A stretch of DNA of 64,000 nucleotides, taken from the NCBI GenBank assembly GCA_949316235.1, contig OX438747.1:4588501-4652500 (forward strand), read 5' to 3'. A program made the translations under genes and the position numbers. Of this stretch, positions 22,889-33,334 are shown in pieces. The DNA comes from Oegoconia quadripuncta. Taxonomy: Eukaryota > Arthropoda > Insecta > Lepidoptera > Autostichidae. The notes below the pieces were generated by a model. That model had not been told where the DNA came from. It saw only the letters and a program-made list of their open reading frames with translations, and did not search any database. Position 1 is the stretch's first letter, and every line of letters begins with the position of its first letter.

Positions 22889-24424
22889 TTAAGTCCAAGG
22901 ATTACTGTCATTTAAATAATCACAAATTTTATAGTAACCTTTTGCACTGAGCTTCTGCTTCACGATACCTTTGAACTTATCTAAAGGCAAATTCTGCATA
23001 TCTTCGGGAATCTTATTGAACAAACGTATACATTGCCCCTTAAATGAATTACTAACTTTATGGAGTCTAGTTGAATGCAGAGCAAGTTTATTTTTATTTC
23101 TAGTATTTATGTCATGTTTATCGCTATTTTTCTCAAATGAAGATATATTTTTCTTTACATAAATGACATTTTCATATATGTATTGGGATGCTAATGTCAA
23201 AATATTTACTTCTTTAAACAGTTCCCTCAAAGAATCCCTCGATTTTAACTTATATATTGCTCGAATGGCTCGTTTCTGTAGTATGAATATTTTACTAATG
23301 TCAGCTGCATTTCCCCACAGTAAAATTCCATAAGTCATTAAACTGTGGAAATAACTAAAGTAGACTAACCTAGCTGTATCAACATCTGTAACTTGTCGAA
23401 TTTTCCATATTGCATATGCTGCCGAGCTGAGCCTTTTAGACAATTTTAAGATATGTGGTCCCCATTGTAGCTTAGCATCTAGAGTAATACCTAAAAACAC
23501 AACTGTATCTACAGGGTCCAGCAATTCTTTTTTAATAACAACACTAGTGGCGACCTGTCTGACGTTTGGTAGAACAAACTTGATGCATTTAGTTTTCTTT
23601 TCATTCAAAAGCAAATTATTAGCCGTGAACCAATCTACCATTTTTGTTATACAATCATTAACAATACTGTAATCTTGTTCATTTCGTCTAAGTTTGAACA
23701 CAAATGATGTGTCATCTGCAAACAGTACAATTTCATGTCTGTCTTTTACAAAGAAAGGTAAGTCATTTATGTAGACTAGAAACAGGAATGGACCCAATAT
23801 GGATCCCTGGGGAACTCCCATGCTAACCGCAGAACCTGATGATCTCATTCCATTGACATCCACCACTTGGATCCTATTACTAAGGTAAGATTCCATAAGT
23901 AGGAGTGCTTGACCTTGCAATCCATAGTGACGTAGTTTTTTTACCAAAATGTCATGCCGAACGCAATCAAACGCCTTGGAAAGATCACAGAACACACCTA
24001 CTGCATCCTGCGACTTCTCCCAGGCATCAAATATGTGTCCTATTAGCTCAACACCTGCATCGGTTGTTGAGCGACCCCGGGTAAAACCAAATTGTTTAGT
24101 GTGCAATAATTTATTTGTATTAAAATGTGTTAATAATTGTTCAAGGATAATTTTTTCAAATATTTTACTAAGAGTTGGTAGTACTGATATAGGTCTGAAA
24201 TTTGTGGGGTCCGATGTACTACCTGATTTAAACAAAGGAATTATCTTGCTGTATTTCATTAAGTCAGGAAAGACCCCCTGACCAATGCACATGTTAAAAA
24301 CATCAGCTAGGTAAGGAGCCATGCAATCAATTACAGATCCAATAATTTTTACAGAGAGACCATCGAGATCTGCGGTATTACTCATTCTAATACGATTAAA
24401 TGACTTTAATATATCGGAGGACAC
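22889..24424 (-). CDS. Non-LTR reverse transcriptase (ORF2 remnant, N-terminus missing)
   Basis: The frame is intact for 511 codons, but the first possible start is GTG, with an in-frame stop not far upstream. The first ATG is residue 14. RT motifs are all visible: FRPISVLPTLSKIFEKII, LSKAFDCVRHDIL (motif A with Asp), GVPQGSILGPFLFLVYINDL (motif B), LFADDTSFVF (catalytic motif C, FADD), LLLNEKKTKCIKF (D) and VFLGITLDAKLQWG (E). It ends DYLNDSNPWT. The catalytic residues are intact. The endonuclease domain and linker are gone; the first aligned residues (DFRPIV) match the middle of the linker-RT boundary of the 44660 copy (KFRYVD). As it lacks an ATG near its start, it is probably not translated as a functional ORF2. 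Confidence 0.9.
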   Translation of the reverse strand: MSSDILKSFNRIRMSNTADLDGLSVKIIGSVIDCMAPYLADVFNMCIGQGVFPDLMKYSKIIPLFKSGSTSDPTNFRPISVLPTLSKIFEKIILEQLLTHFNTNKLLHTKQFGFTRGRSTTDAGVELIGHIFDAWEKSQDAVGVFCDLSKAFDCVRHDILVKKLRHYGLQGQALLLMESYLSNRIQVVDVNGMRSSGSAVSMGVPQGSILGPFLFLVYINDLPFFVKDRHEIVLFADDTSFVFKLRRNEQDYSIVNDCITKMVDWFTANNLLLNEKKTKCIKFVLPNVRQVATSVVIKKELLDPVDTVVFLGITLDAKLQWGPHILKLSKRLSSAAYAIWKIRQVTDVDTARLVYFSYFHSLMTYGILLWGNAADISKIFILQKRAIRAIYKLKSRDSLRELFKEVNILTLASQYIYENVIYVKKNISSFEKNSDKHDINTRNKNKLALHSTRLHKVSNSFKGQCIRLFNKIPEDMQNLPLDKFKGIVKQKLSAKGYYKICDYLNDSNPWT

Positions 24425-24455
24425 TATAGGCCTGAAATCTCTTTTGTCTTGGTAA

Positions 24456-26036
24456 TTAATTTAAATAGTTAGTTGCATGTTCCAATGACATGACGTCAGA
24501 GTTAATACTAACAGTTTGCTCAATAGAAGCAGTTGTCTGTGTGGCCAATACTTTGGTCGAAAAAGAAAAATAATAACACAACAGTCTACAAAACTGTTGT
24601 TTGTAATATCTACTAAGATAATACTTATCTTGTGTTAAATAAAACCTTTTACTAATAATACTATTAGTGTCAATAAAATGAAATTTACAATTTCTACATG
24701 TTAATGTATGCAATGTCGAATTCAAATTATGTCTTACATCATTTTCGCCACTATTATCATCATGAATGAATGGAAAAGCAAATAATAAAATTTTTTCCAC
24801 ATTGGTTAATTCATTCAATCGAGAGAAATAATTAATTAATAATTTTTTGCTCATTGTATGCCGCCTGCCTACAAAAATTATTAGAGTAGTGCCTTCTGTA
24901 AATTTAGTTGTCAAAATTCTATCCAATATGTTTAAGTATGTGGCACCAGGCATGCAGTTATTAGTAATTACTGGTCCCATGTATTGACTAAGTTGTGAAC
25001 CCATACTTTTACCAATTTCATCACTAAACATTATAATTTGTTTGCTCGCGATGGAGGTGGAGGTATTTTCTTGTTGTTGTGGTGTGACACACAGCCCCAA
25101 CGATGGGCGCTCAGTTACACTCGCTGGCCCGGAGGCACTAGCTGGAGCTATTTCGCAATCGCATTGATGATTTAAAGTTAAAGAGTTAAATCGCTCTGCG
25201 TTATACTTACTTAACTCCAACAATTCATCCATGGCCAACGAGTGTTCTTTTAACTCATTTTGGGCTGTTTCATACTTTTTAGTAATATCATGCAACGATT
25301 GGGTCAAGTTATCAATTTCCATCTGTAGGCGCCGTGTGTCACACTCAACACTAATTTTTGACTCGATGAGTTTACTATTACACTCTTGCAATTCTTGCAT
25401 TAAATTATGTCTCTGCCTTCTCATCACTACTGAGTTGCATATTGCACTATTTTTTTTAATTAACTTTTGAGTATTCTTTATGTATTTATTGATTTTAACA
25501 TATTTCTTTAGCTTATTTTTACTAGTAGATTTTTGCAATTTACATTTGGAATCTAATGAGTCATTACATGTGAGGTCTATGGTCACAGAGGAAGCGATGG
25601 GAGAAGTGCCACCATGAGCAACGTGAGCGCTGCTGCCCGCGACCAGTTCATCATATAGGGATAGGGCCTGTGATGTTTTGTGGGAATCAAGTTCTTCTCT
25701 TAGTGACGTTATGAGTTTGTAGGCGTCACGTAATTCTGATTCCAAAGTTCCAATGCGTCTGAGGGAGTCTTCGAAGTCACTGCTGTCCCGGTCGAACCCA
25801 TCCACTATTCGCTGAAGCTCATCTCTTTGCTGCTGAACCCCCATATACTCCCGGTGCACTCCCGCCATCTCATCCCTAATTTGTTTCTTTTTATTAATTA
25901 AATCTAATACCTCCTTTTCACTGTCATCTCGTTCCCGTAACAGCTGATCACATAGGGACTTTGACGCCTTAAGCTCCTGCAGAGTCAGTTGGAATTTATC
26001 CTCCAGCTGACGAGCTGCGGCACTGCGGGTCGTCAT
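24456..26036 (-). CDS. Retrotransposon ORF1: coiled coil plus degenerate SGNH-like domain
   Basis: 526 codons from the ATG at 26036 (MTTRSAAARQLEDKF). A longer frame upstream has only a TTG start. Residues about 8-125 and 215-290 have heptad-like Leu/Ile/Glu/Lys spacing, typical of coiled coils. Residues from about 330 (IIMFSDEIGKSMG) to the C-terminus are laid out like an SGNH-hydrolase/esterase domain as known for CR1/L2-type ORF1 proteins. However the nucleophile block GDS reads FSDE and the Gly-x-Asn-Asp block reads VGRRHTM, so a catalytic role is doubtful. No zinc knuckle is seen. The likely role of the family is RNA binding and chaperoning of the retrotransposon RNP. The frame has no stop, so the insertion may be young. 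Confidence 0.7.
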   Translation of the reverse strand: MTTRSAAARQLEDKFQLTLQELKASKSLCDQLLRERDDSEKEVLDLINKKKQIRDEMAGVHREYMGVQQQRDELQRIVDGFDRDSSDFEDSLRRIGTLESELRDAYKLITSLREELDSHKTSQALSLYDELVAGSSAHVAHGGTSPIASSVTIDLTCNDSLDSKCKLQKSTSKNKLKKYVKINKYIKNTQKLIKKNSAICNSVVMRRQRHNLMQELQECNSKLIESKISVECDTRRLQMEIDNLTQSLHDITKKYETAQNELKEHSLAMDELLELSKYNAERFNSLTLNHQCDCEIAPASASGPASVTERPSLGLCVTPQQQENTSTSIASKQIIMFSDEIGKSMGSQLSQYMGPVITNNCMPGATYLNILDRILTTKFTEGTTLIIFVGRRHTMSKKLLINYFSRLNELTNVEKILLFAFPFIHDDNSGENDVRHNLNSTLHTLTCRNCKFHFIDTNSIISKRFYLTQDKYYLSRYYKQQFCRLLCYYFSFSTKVLATQTTASIEQTVSINSDVMSLEHATNYLN

Positions 26037-26390
26037 TATGCAATTAGTGGTTGATTGGCTTACAAACAAAGCGGCCGACCGATAACTGTGTATTTCACTT
26101 TGAGGTTATATAAGTCGAGATTAGGTATCAATAAACACTAAATTGATTACAATTATTGTAATTGATAAGTAATAGCTGTTCAAGAACGAGATGATGTGTT
26201 TTTATTTAAATTTTTACAAACGTAGGTAACGGTTAAGCGCTCTCACTTTCACAAAGATTCTACACAAAATATTACAATTATTCACCGTATTTTTACACGA
26301 ATACAACGTTTACACATTAATATACTTAAATGAAATTAAATAATAAAAACAAAAAATTACGGAGCTAGTTTAGTTCACAACCTACTCGCC

Positions 26391-26522
26391 TATATAAACA
26401 TCCATAATTCGGGCATCATACAAATTCGTATTCATCACACAAACATTTACCCTTCGCGGGATTGGAACCCGCAACCGTTGGTTTCGCTGACAGGGTCACT
26501 GTCCACTACACCAATCGGTCGT
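26391..26522 (-). mobile_element. SINE-A, 5' part (split by the large retroelement)
   Basis: Starts with the second TATATAAA, then ACATCCATAATTCGGGCATC, GGAACCCGCAACCG, and the head end ACACCAATCGGTCGTC. It completes the SINE begun at 22476. Confidence 0.88.
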
Positions 26523-26853
26523 CGTTATCATCTCATTTTGAGAACTCTCCCTAATACGTACCGGTCTACAAATGCTGATTTTAATATTTTACCGAAGACA
26601 TTTTAAAACCATTAAAAGTGACTTTAATTAAAATTGATTTTACCGTCAAAAACCAATTTATAACGGAGGTGAGTGATTACTAGGGAAGTATTCACTCAGT
26701 AAGCGTAATCGATATGCTTTAGCAAAAAGATTCAACAATTTGTGACTTCCATTCGGAAGCTTTTACTGAAAATCTCTTCGAAATATCTTTGATTTAATTT
26801 TCTCTGTAATTTAATATGAAATGTTCTTTGATTGTGCTACTGATTTCTTAGTA

Positions 26854-27136
26854 TTTTTTTTTATTCACCACGGGTTAGCACTTGACCTTAATTACACCGG
26901 ATGTTGAGTAAAGATAAGGTCGAAGGAACCATACTGACCCGGAAATCCCACTTGGGGGACTATCCTATCTCTGACAACCGGAACACAACAATGCTATTAA
27001 CATTGCTATTAGGTGGCAGACTTTGATAAGATGATGGTAACTAATTAGGTGGACATTTTTAAAATGCTCTACCACCAAACCCGCGACCTTCGATTCGTTA
27101 GCTCTATGTTGTTTACATTGAGCCATGGAGGCGGTT
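26854..27136 (-). mobile_element. SINE-B copy, nearly full length
   Basis: T-run then CACGGGTTAGCACTTGACC (the minus-strand 3' end), body, and the head ending GAGCCATGGAGGCGGTT. Several small deletions. Confidence 0.85.
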
Positions 27137-27341
27137 CAATTGTCTAATCATGAAAATTGAGACTGGCACGAATGTCGAAAAACATTATGTTTTGTTTCGG
27201 TATTCTTTCGTATTCTGTTATCTATATTACTTCGAAATAAGAGAGTAACTAACAACACGTCTGCTGTAATCTAAGTCCACTTAGATAAGCTCAATTTACT
27301 TAAGTAAAGCCATTCCATATGATAGATCTGTTTCCCTAGAT

Positions 27342-27654
27342 CAGTATTTCCCAAAGTGTGGGTCGCGACCCACTGGTGGGTCGCGGGTAGATTTTAGATG
27401 GGTCCTGAAACTATAGGACGATTGTCGTACTCGTTCAATTTTCATTTTACTCGTTCGTTCGTCGTCGTTGTCCAGCAGTGAACGTCAGTAGGCTGATGAT
27501 GATGGTATGGTGGTGAACTTACGATAAGAATAAACGCGTAAATGCTGCGGCAGCAACATACCGCTGCTTTTTTGTCTTCATGATACAAGGTGGGCCGCGA
27601 ACTTTAAACTTTCTTGTAGATGGGTCTCGGTCCCGAGAAGTTTGGGAAACACTG
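27342..27654. mobile_element. hAT-like non-autonomous element with perfect 8-bp TSD
   Basis: Ends CAGTATTTCCCAAAGTG and AGTTTGGGAAACACTG form inverted repeats. CCCTAGAT is exactly duplicated at 27334-27341 and 27655-27662. Subterminal GTGGGTCGCGACCCACTGG and GATGGGTCTCGGTCCCG are typical of short hAT derivatives. The 313 bp hold no transposase. Confidence 0.88.
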
Positions 27655-27857
27655 CCCTAGATATTTTAGCGTAGCATCGAACTCGGAACGTAGTAAATTA
27701 CATGTTTGTTAGATGTACTCGCATTATTTACTTTTGGCGTGGTGCCAAGCATTCTAAGTAAGTTGCCAAAAATTTTGTCAAGCAAAGGTTTTGTCAACAA
27801 ATATATTGCGAAAAGGTATTTATTATAAGGTCTATATTTGATCGTACTATAATATTA

Positions 27858-28116
27858 ATAAAAATTTCGGGCACTTACACCAATCATCTAGTCCCAAACT
27901 AAGCAAAGCTTGTACTATGGATACTAGATAGCGGATAAAAATACATAAATATTTATATGAACATCCATGACTCAGGAATAAATGTTCATATTCATCACAC
28001 AAACATTTACCCGTCGCGGGATTCGAACCCGCAACCGTTGATTTCGCTGACAGGTTCACTATCTACTACACCAATCGGTCGTCACAGGGTCACTATCCAC
28101 TACACCAATCGGTCGT
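27858..28116 (-). mobile_element. SINE-A copy with duplicated head end
   Basis: A full minus-strand copy (27858-28082) whose first ~33 bases are repeated in tandem: ACTACACCAATCGGTCGTC occurs at both 28064-28082 and 28098-28116. The second unit (CAGGGTCACTATCC) is less mutated than the first. Confidence 0.85.
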
Positions 28117-28167
28117 CATATGTCACGTCATTCATACGTCAATCATATCATGTGATTATTAGTATAC

Positions 28168-28375
28168 TAATTTTAACCCCCGAGGAAAAACGGAGTGTGT
28201 TATGTGTTTATGGAGTGGTGTGTCTCCGTGTGTACGTCTTTCTGTGCCTCTGGGTATGTCTATGTCCAGTTTTTGTCCAGATGTTAGTATCCTCGACAGG
28301 TTTAAAATTTTTTCAAATTCATATTATCACGGTAAAGCGTAGTAAAAGGAAAACAAATACCGCATGCGCACTCTA
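28168..28375 (+). repeat. Unclassified repeat starting TTTTAACCCCCGAGG
   Basis: TTTTAACCCCCGAGGAAAAA followed by a TG-rich tract resembles the minus-oriented 60690-60840 (TTTTAACCCCTGATGGAATG, GTTTGTCTGTGTGCCTGTC). The class is unknown. ACCGCATGCGCACTC at 28360 resembles an NRF1/Ewg site. Confidence 0.4.
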
Positions 28376-28819
28376 GCAGTTTATGTAAATAACTATTGCC
28401 AGAATTGTGAAAATTCTTTAAATACGTGTTTATATTAATTATTTTTACAGTACTGGGTTCCAACGATAATCGTGTCGATTCTGTTGCGGAACTTCAAACA
28501 TTTATTTCAATGTAAGAATGATATCATTTGTTTCAATGTCAATTTAAATCTATTCGAAATAATAACATGGCTTAAGCATTTCTGTGTCAGTTTGTCCAAG
28601 CTACTATCCGTCCGGAAAAGGGAATCATCTACGGATAGAGAAAACGGCGAAAGAAATCCACAGGATCATTGTTGTTATTTTTATAATTTTCGGGAGCTGG
28701 GCGAAGTACACCAAATAAACTAACTTAAAACCAGTTTGATAGAACATTGACAATTTAATTTATTTCCAAATATGAATAACATCGTTCCGAAGTATCTATA
28801 AAGATTTTCGGTTTAAACA

Positions 28820-28960
28820 CTTAACAAGGATAGAACCAACCCTTGGTTGTCGTAAAAGACCACTAACGGACTTTCGACCAAAAACATCTATAGACAGACA
28901 TGTAGTTTTAACAGCGATGGGCCCACCCCCTGTCATGTGTGCATTTCTGTATATTTCTTA
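28820..28960 (+). repeat. Dispersed repeat V, copy 2
   Basis: CGTAAAAGACCACTAACGG, TTTTAACAGCGATGGGCCC, GTGCATTTCTGTATATTTC as at 18047-18170. A SINE-B fragment follows. Confidence 0.6.
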
Positions 28961-29025
28961 TGTATGTACGATTAGAAACAAGAAGTGATCGGTGTAGTTA
29001 CCCTAAAATTGAATAAAGCAAAATT

Positions 29026-29115
29026 GGGTCAGTACGCTACCACCTTCGGCCTCATCTTCACTTAACATCAGGTGTGATTGAGGTCAAGAGCTATCCCGTT
29101 GCGGATAAAAAAAAA
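29026..29115 (+). mobile_element. SINE-B 3' end fragment
   Basis: GGGTCAGTACGCTACCACC to CCCGTTGCGGATAAAAAAAA. Confidence 0.85.
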
Positions 29116-30051
29116 TTAGTATGTATATCTAACTTTACATTTGTAAAGTTACATTTGCAAACCTTCAATGGATAGTTCCGTGAAAGATAAACGGCAATCT
29201 GTTTTAACTAATTCTACCACCACAGAGATTCATAGCGAATCTTCCAATACAAAACCTGTAAATAACACCAGCTTCGAAATTTACGCAAGTAGGCCTACAA
29301 AGTTTTGATTGCGTCCGATCCTTCTCGACGCGAGCTTGAGTGAACGAAGTTTTGTTTTTATGGACTCCATTTAAATAAGAAAATTTAATTACTGTTTTGT
29401 TTCTGTTTACTTATAATTAGCAAGAAATAAGTAACAATATTTTCCTTTTTGCACTTTGTGTTTATGGACTTATTTTAAGTCGATAAATTATTTACCCGAC
29501 TGCGTCAAAAGGAGTAATGTTTCTGGAGTGTAAATATGTGTAGGTAAATATAGCGAGTGAGTATGTTTGTATATTTATTACACCGAAATTCATAATATCT
29601 ACGTGAGTTCATACGTAAAACTCAATCTCAATCTCAAGGTCGATTTATTAATACGGCCCTCAGAATGTTTTTTTTTTGTTTGTTAGGCAGCACTTAATTA
29701 GATACTTAAGTAATTATCGATGTTCCTTTTGTTATGATTTTGTACTGAAACATTTAGTATTTAACGACAACTGCTACCCAGTTCATTTATTTGGAAATAC
29801 ATTTAGTTCAAATTACTTTATAGTGTTTTTATACCGCTATCGCCGCGTAAGTATTATCACATTTAATTTTTAGTATGGTAACACCACGTATCTCAGAAAC
29901 GAAAAGGAAAACAAAAATGTTTGTAGAAAATACATCTTAAATCGTAACACTTATTTATTTTTATTAGTTAAAAAAAGTTGAATAGTATAATCGTTTAAAT
30001 TGAGACAGTTTTTTTGCTCTCCTGAAAATTCGATCGTTTTGAGTTAAGCGG
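29116..30051. other. AT-rich stretch with a repeat end
   Basis: TCAATCTCAATCTCAAGG with TTTATTAATACGG (29618-29655) matches an end of the inverted-repeat element at 53591-53920. CCCGACTGCGTCAAAAGG near 29493 resembles CCCGACTACGGCGAAGCC near 34349. No gene supported. Confidence 0.4.
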
Positions 30052-30500
30052 TGTACTAGCTTTCCGCCCGCGGCTTTGCCTGCATTGAATAACTTTATCG
30101 CGGAAATTTCTTTATCCCGCGGGAACTACTCACTCTATCGGGATAAAAAATATCCTATGTCTTAATCTAGGGTATTTTCTACCTATATAATAAATTTCAT
30201 CCAAAACCGTTCATCCGTTTCGCCGTAATTATTTTTTTATGCACAACTGGTTCGTACTTGATTTCAATCACACCTGATGTTAAGTGAAGATGAGGTCGAA
30301 GTGGAGGCGTACTGACCCGGAAACCCCAACACATTTGGGGGACTGGCTATCTTATCTCTGACAACCGCAACACAACAATGCTATTAACATTGCTGCTTGG
30401 CGGCAGATTTAGATAAGATGGTGGTAGCTAGCCAGACAGGTTTGAGCAATAAACAAATAAACAAACATCCAAAATTTCGCATTTATTTTATAAAAAAAAA
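30052..30500 (+). mobile_element. Repeat D copy 2, split by a SINE-B
   Basis: CTTTCCGCCCGCGGCTTTGC, TATCCCGCGGGAACTACTC, CGTTTCGCCGTAATT up to 30230; resumes at GAGCAATAAACAAATAAAC to about 30500. Confidence 0.75.
30231..30440 (-). mobile_element. SINE-B copy nested in repeat D
   Basis: T-run, ATGCACAACTGGTTCGTAC, ACACCTGATGTTAAGTGAAG, CTTGGCGGCAGATTTAGATA, ending near GCTAGCCAGACAGG; head absent. Confidence 0.88.
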
Positions 30501-30577
30501 ACGATACTGACTATCGGATAATATCATGTAAAGCATGTAAGTCAAGTTTGTTTGTTGGTAAACGCTTTATTGTACTT

Positions 30578-30740
30578 CAATCAATCAATCAATCAATCAA
30601 ATACTCTTTATTGCACAATTAACCAAAGCTACATGAAGAATATAGCTTAGGGTAAAGATACAAGCTACCAGTAGGTGAGGTTTGCACTAAGTAGCAATAC
30701 GGGTGTATTTTATAGTTGGTAATTATTATATAACGTAAAG
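30578..30740 (-). mobile_element. Non-LTR 3' end with CAAT tail
   Basis: Five or more CAAT units, then AAATACTCTTTATTGCAC, the usual look of a non-LTR 3' end on the minus strand (tail repeats next to an inverted polyadenylation signal TTTATT). Extent beyond 30740 uncertain. Confidence 0.5.
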
Positions 30741-30841
30741 ATAAAAATACATAAACTAAGCCTACAAACTATAACTAGATAATTTATCTGCACTTATACA
30801 TACTATATAACACATATATTGACTACATAACACACACAAAT

Positions 30842-30868
30842 TTATATATATATATATATATATACATA
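30842..30868. repeat. TA microsatellite
   Basis: About 12 TA units, interrupted once, in an AT-rich surround. Confidence 0.9.
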
Positions 30869-31393
30869 TATGTATATTAAATATATAAATATATAATATT
30901 AAATACATACCTTCTTACCACTTTTCTGAAACTGTATTTTCTTATCTGTTGTGCAATAAAGTGTATATAAAAAATTCAATAAATAAAAAATACATGCCTT
31001 TTGTTTGCTCAGAAATAACTTAGAAATCATATTGACAACCACGGAGATACTTCATATGATAAATATACATTTATTACACAGTACATTTGATTTTATTACA
31101 GTCACTAAACTCAATAACTTTTGGAATGGAATTTGAGGGTAGGATTACAAATAAAATATTCATCTGCATAGCAAAACCTGAGAGCAGGTACGGTGCTGTC
31201 CTTCAGCATTTCTATTATTACTGAAAGTGCTCCAGCTGGAGACTCGTTTTGGAGTCTCGACCACAATCAGTTAGGTCAGGGGCGAATTAGTGATCCCACT
31301 CAACTCAACACACATTAGTGAGGGCAGTTACACGTGCTTCCATCTATCCATTAAAGTGAACAACTATTGTGTGAGATTGGTTTTAATTATGAA

Positions 31394-31608
31394 CAACTTC
31401 AACAAATGACCGACCAAAAGGTCGCGGGTTCGAATCCCGCTAGGGGCATATGTTTGTATGATAAATACAGACATGTGTTCCCGAGTTATGGATGTTTTTC
31501 ATTTTTATATGTATTTATTTACAAAAAAAATATATTTGTGTAGAGTTGCTTAATGTGGAACTAGATGGCGCTGTGTGTATGTGCAAAGATATTTATTATT
31601 ATTTATTT
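31394..31608 (+). mobile_element. SINE-A copy (best uninterrupted example)
   Basis: GGTCGCGGGTTCGAATCCCG, CATATGTTTGTATGATAAAT, ATGTGTTCCCGAGTTATGG, GGAACTAGATGGCGCTGTG, then TTATTTATTTATTT. The first part of the tRNA head is missing. Useful as the reference for the split copies. Confidence 0.85.
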
Positions 31609-31985
31609 ATTTATTTTACTGTACCCAGAGGGTGCCAACAGGACCCTATTACTAATACCATGTCCTTGTTTTTCTATTAATTAGCGAAAAATTTATAATT
31701 TGTACAAATGAGGAAACTCATTTATTAAAAATTGTACGGATCTGGACTTCCAATGCATTTGTACAAATACGGAAATTGTACCAATGTGGCGGAAGGCATC
31801 TGTCACAAGGGTATACAGATTCAGCTGTACACGCGCTTCTTTCTCCTATATGGATATTCAATAGACATGATTGATTTTTGAGGTACGGTACCCAGAGGGC
31901 GCCAACAGGACCGAATTACTAATAGCAATATTCTTGTGAAATCTCCACATGTTATTTTTTCGTTAAGATTTGGATAAAACAAGTC
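31609..31985. other. Two short direct repeats, otherwise unassigned
   Basis: GTACCCAGAGGGTGCCAACA (31621) and GTACCCAGAGGGCGCCAACA (31888) are followed by similar sequence (GGACC, ATTACTAATA). Origin unknown. Confidence 0.5.
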
Positions 31986-32100
31986 CATTTCGTGTTTTCT
32001 CCCTACCCGCCAACAGCTGGCGGAACGGAAACGACAGCGACCACCTGCTGCGCATGCGCCGCTGATCGCCGCCCGTGACCATCGTACCCTTTATTTAGTT
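31986..32100. promoter_or_regulatory. GC-rich islet with NRF1/Ewg-like palindrome
   Basis: CTGCGCATGCGCCGC at 32048-32062 contains TGCGCATGCGC, an NRF1/Ewg-type site, amid E-box-like CAGCTGG and CACCTGC words. GC content is well above the surrounding intron. Could be an internal promoter or enhancer of the large gene; inference only. Confidence 0.3.
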
Positions 32101-32734
32101 GATCGGAGGGAAACATTAAGCGCTAATTAACTTTGGTAATTTTATGTGACAAAATATACAAAGATTTAGTAAACAACAATAAATACTACAGCTTTCTGGT
32201 TAAAGGCATATTAAACCGAATTTATGATAACAGTAAGCAACTGTTAAACACTTATTTAAATCGTTTCTGTGGTAATATTGATGGATCCTGCAACAGTATA
32301 CCTCATAATTTTTTATTTTAACTCTCTATGCAAAGAGGTGTTATACAGGTGAAATTTAATTCATCTAATTCCTGCTTACTGATGGCTCTACTCCTGAATA
32401 CGAACAACTTTCCATTAGGAACCATAGTCGAGTTCAACCGAAAATTGTTCGACTCCCATACTAAAAGTGGTTACAGAATAATGGTTTACTTTATATTGTT
32501 AATCGATTTTTTTTTTATGGATTTCGACTATGGTTCATTGGTGAAAGTTGGTTATTAAGAGTTAATAGGAATTACACGAATTCACCCTGTATGAGTAAGT
32601 CAAACGTGGACATATTCTAAAAAAGTAGTAACGAACAGACAACTTAATACAGTATTGGTTTGAATTTCCGGCGACTTTGTTTCGAGGGAAGCTCCCAGCC
32701 GGAGAAAGGTGGTCATACCGTGTCGAATTACCGC

Positions 32735-32893
32735 TTCCTTGCGCAGGCGCGGGCACCGGGCGCAATTCCTGTCAGTTGGTCATGACTTTGCTGAGGGATG
32801 GTCAAGTTTATAAGTCTTGTGTGTTAATGTGATAATGTTTATTGGAAATAATGGTCAGTTGAGTGAAATTAGCAGAAGGTTCTGTTCGAAATG
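32735..32893 (+). promoter_or_regulatory. Candidate internal promoter and first exon
   Basis: TTGCGCAGGCGCGGGC (32739-32754, NRF1/Ewg-like) precedes CTGTCAGTTGG (32769-32779, matching the arthropod initiator TCAGT), and a perfect donor GAAATG|GTAAGT follows after 32893. The arrangement would make a ~120-base non-coding exon on the same strand as the large gene. There is no coding evidence. Confidence 0.3.
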
Positions 32894-33334
32894 GTAAGTT
32901 TGTTTTGTTCGTCAAGAATTCTTACATCCCGCTTAAGCCGCGTGGGCGACATCCTCTCGCTACAAAAGGTGCCATAATCTACCCAGGTTAACTAAAGTAT
33001 ATCATGAATGTGATGTGGACCACTTTGATCTCCAAGTTGGCTCAACGAATGCTTTCCATTTAATACTACTGGGTTGCCGTCCGAATCATAGAAGCTCTCC
33101 TATGTTTTTACCAGACTTACAATGTAGTTCGGGTATGGATAAGTATGTCTTTATGTTACCTTCTTGTCGCATCTCGAAGCACTCATGGCATTCGTTTTCG
33201 TTTAGCGAAATTTTCCGTGCTTCGGAGGGCACGTTAAATGGTCGCTTGCGGTTGATTTCAATTGGAGGCAGTGGCCTACAGGGACAGTTTAAAACACTGT
33301 CTGTCAGATGGCCACTAGTCTGAATCCCCCAATC

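Larger units (their letters stand above)
22577..26390 (-). mobile_element. CR1/jockey-like non-LTR retrotransposon, endonuclease region missing
   Basis: The 3814-bp minus-strand element is bounded by the exact 8-bp duplication TATATAAA (22569-22576 and 26391-26398), inside a SINE-A. From its 5' end it has about 354 bases of leader, ORF1 (526 codons from ATG), 31 bases, a reverse transcriptase ORF, and a 3' UTR with a tail of ATTTTC-like repeats (22577-22622). Related elements normally carry an apurinic-type endonuclease and a linker before the RT. Here RT sequence begins almost directly after ORF1, so roughly 450 codons are absent although both element ends are present. It either moved with helper proteins or was deleted after insertion. 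Confidence 0.88.

Noticed and set aside
24424..24456. Programmed frameshift or readthrough between ORF1 and RT
   Set aside because: The RT frame has its own stop a few codons upstream of the overlap and the endonuclease region is missing; an internal deletion explains the layout more simply.
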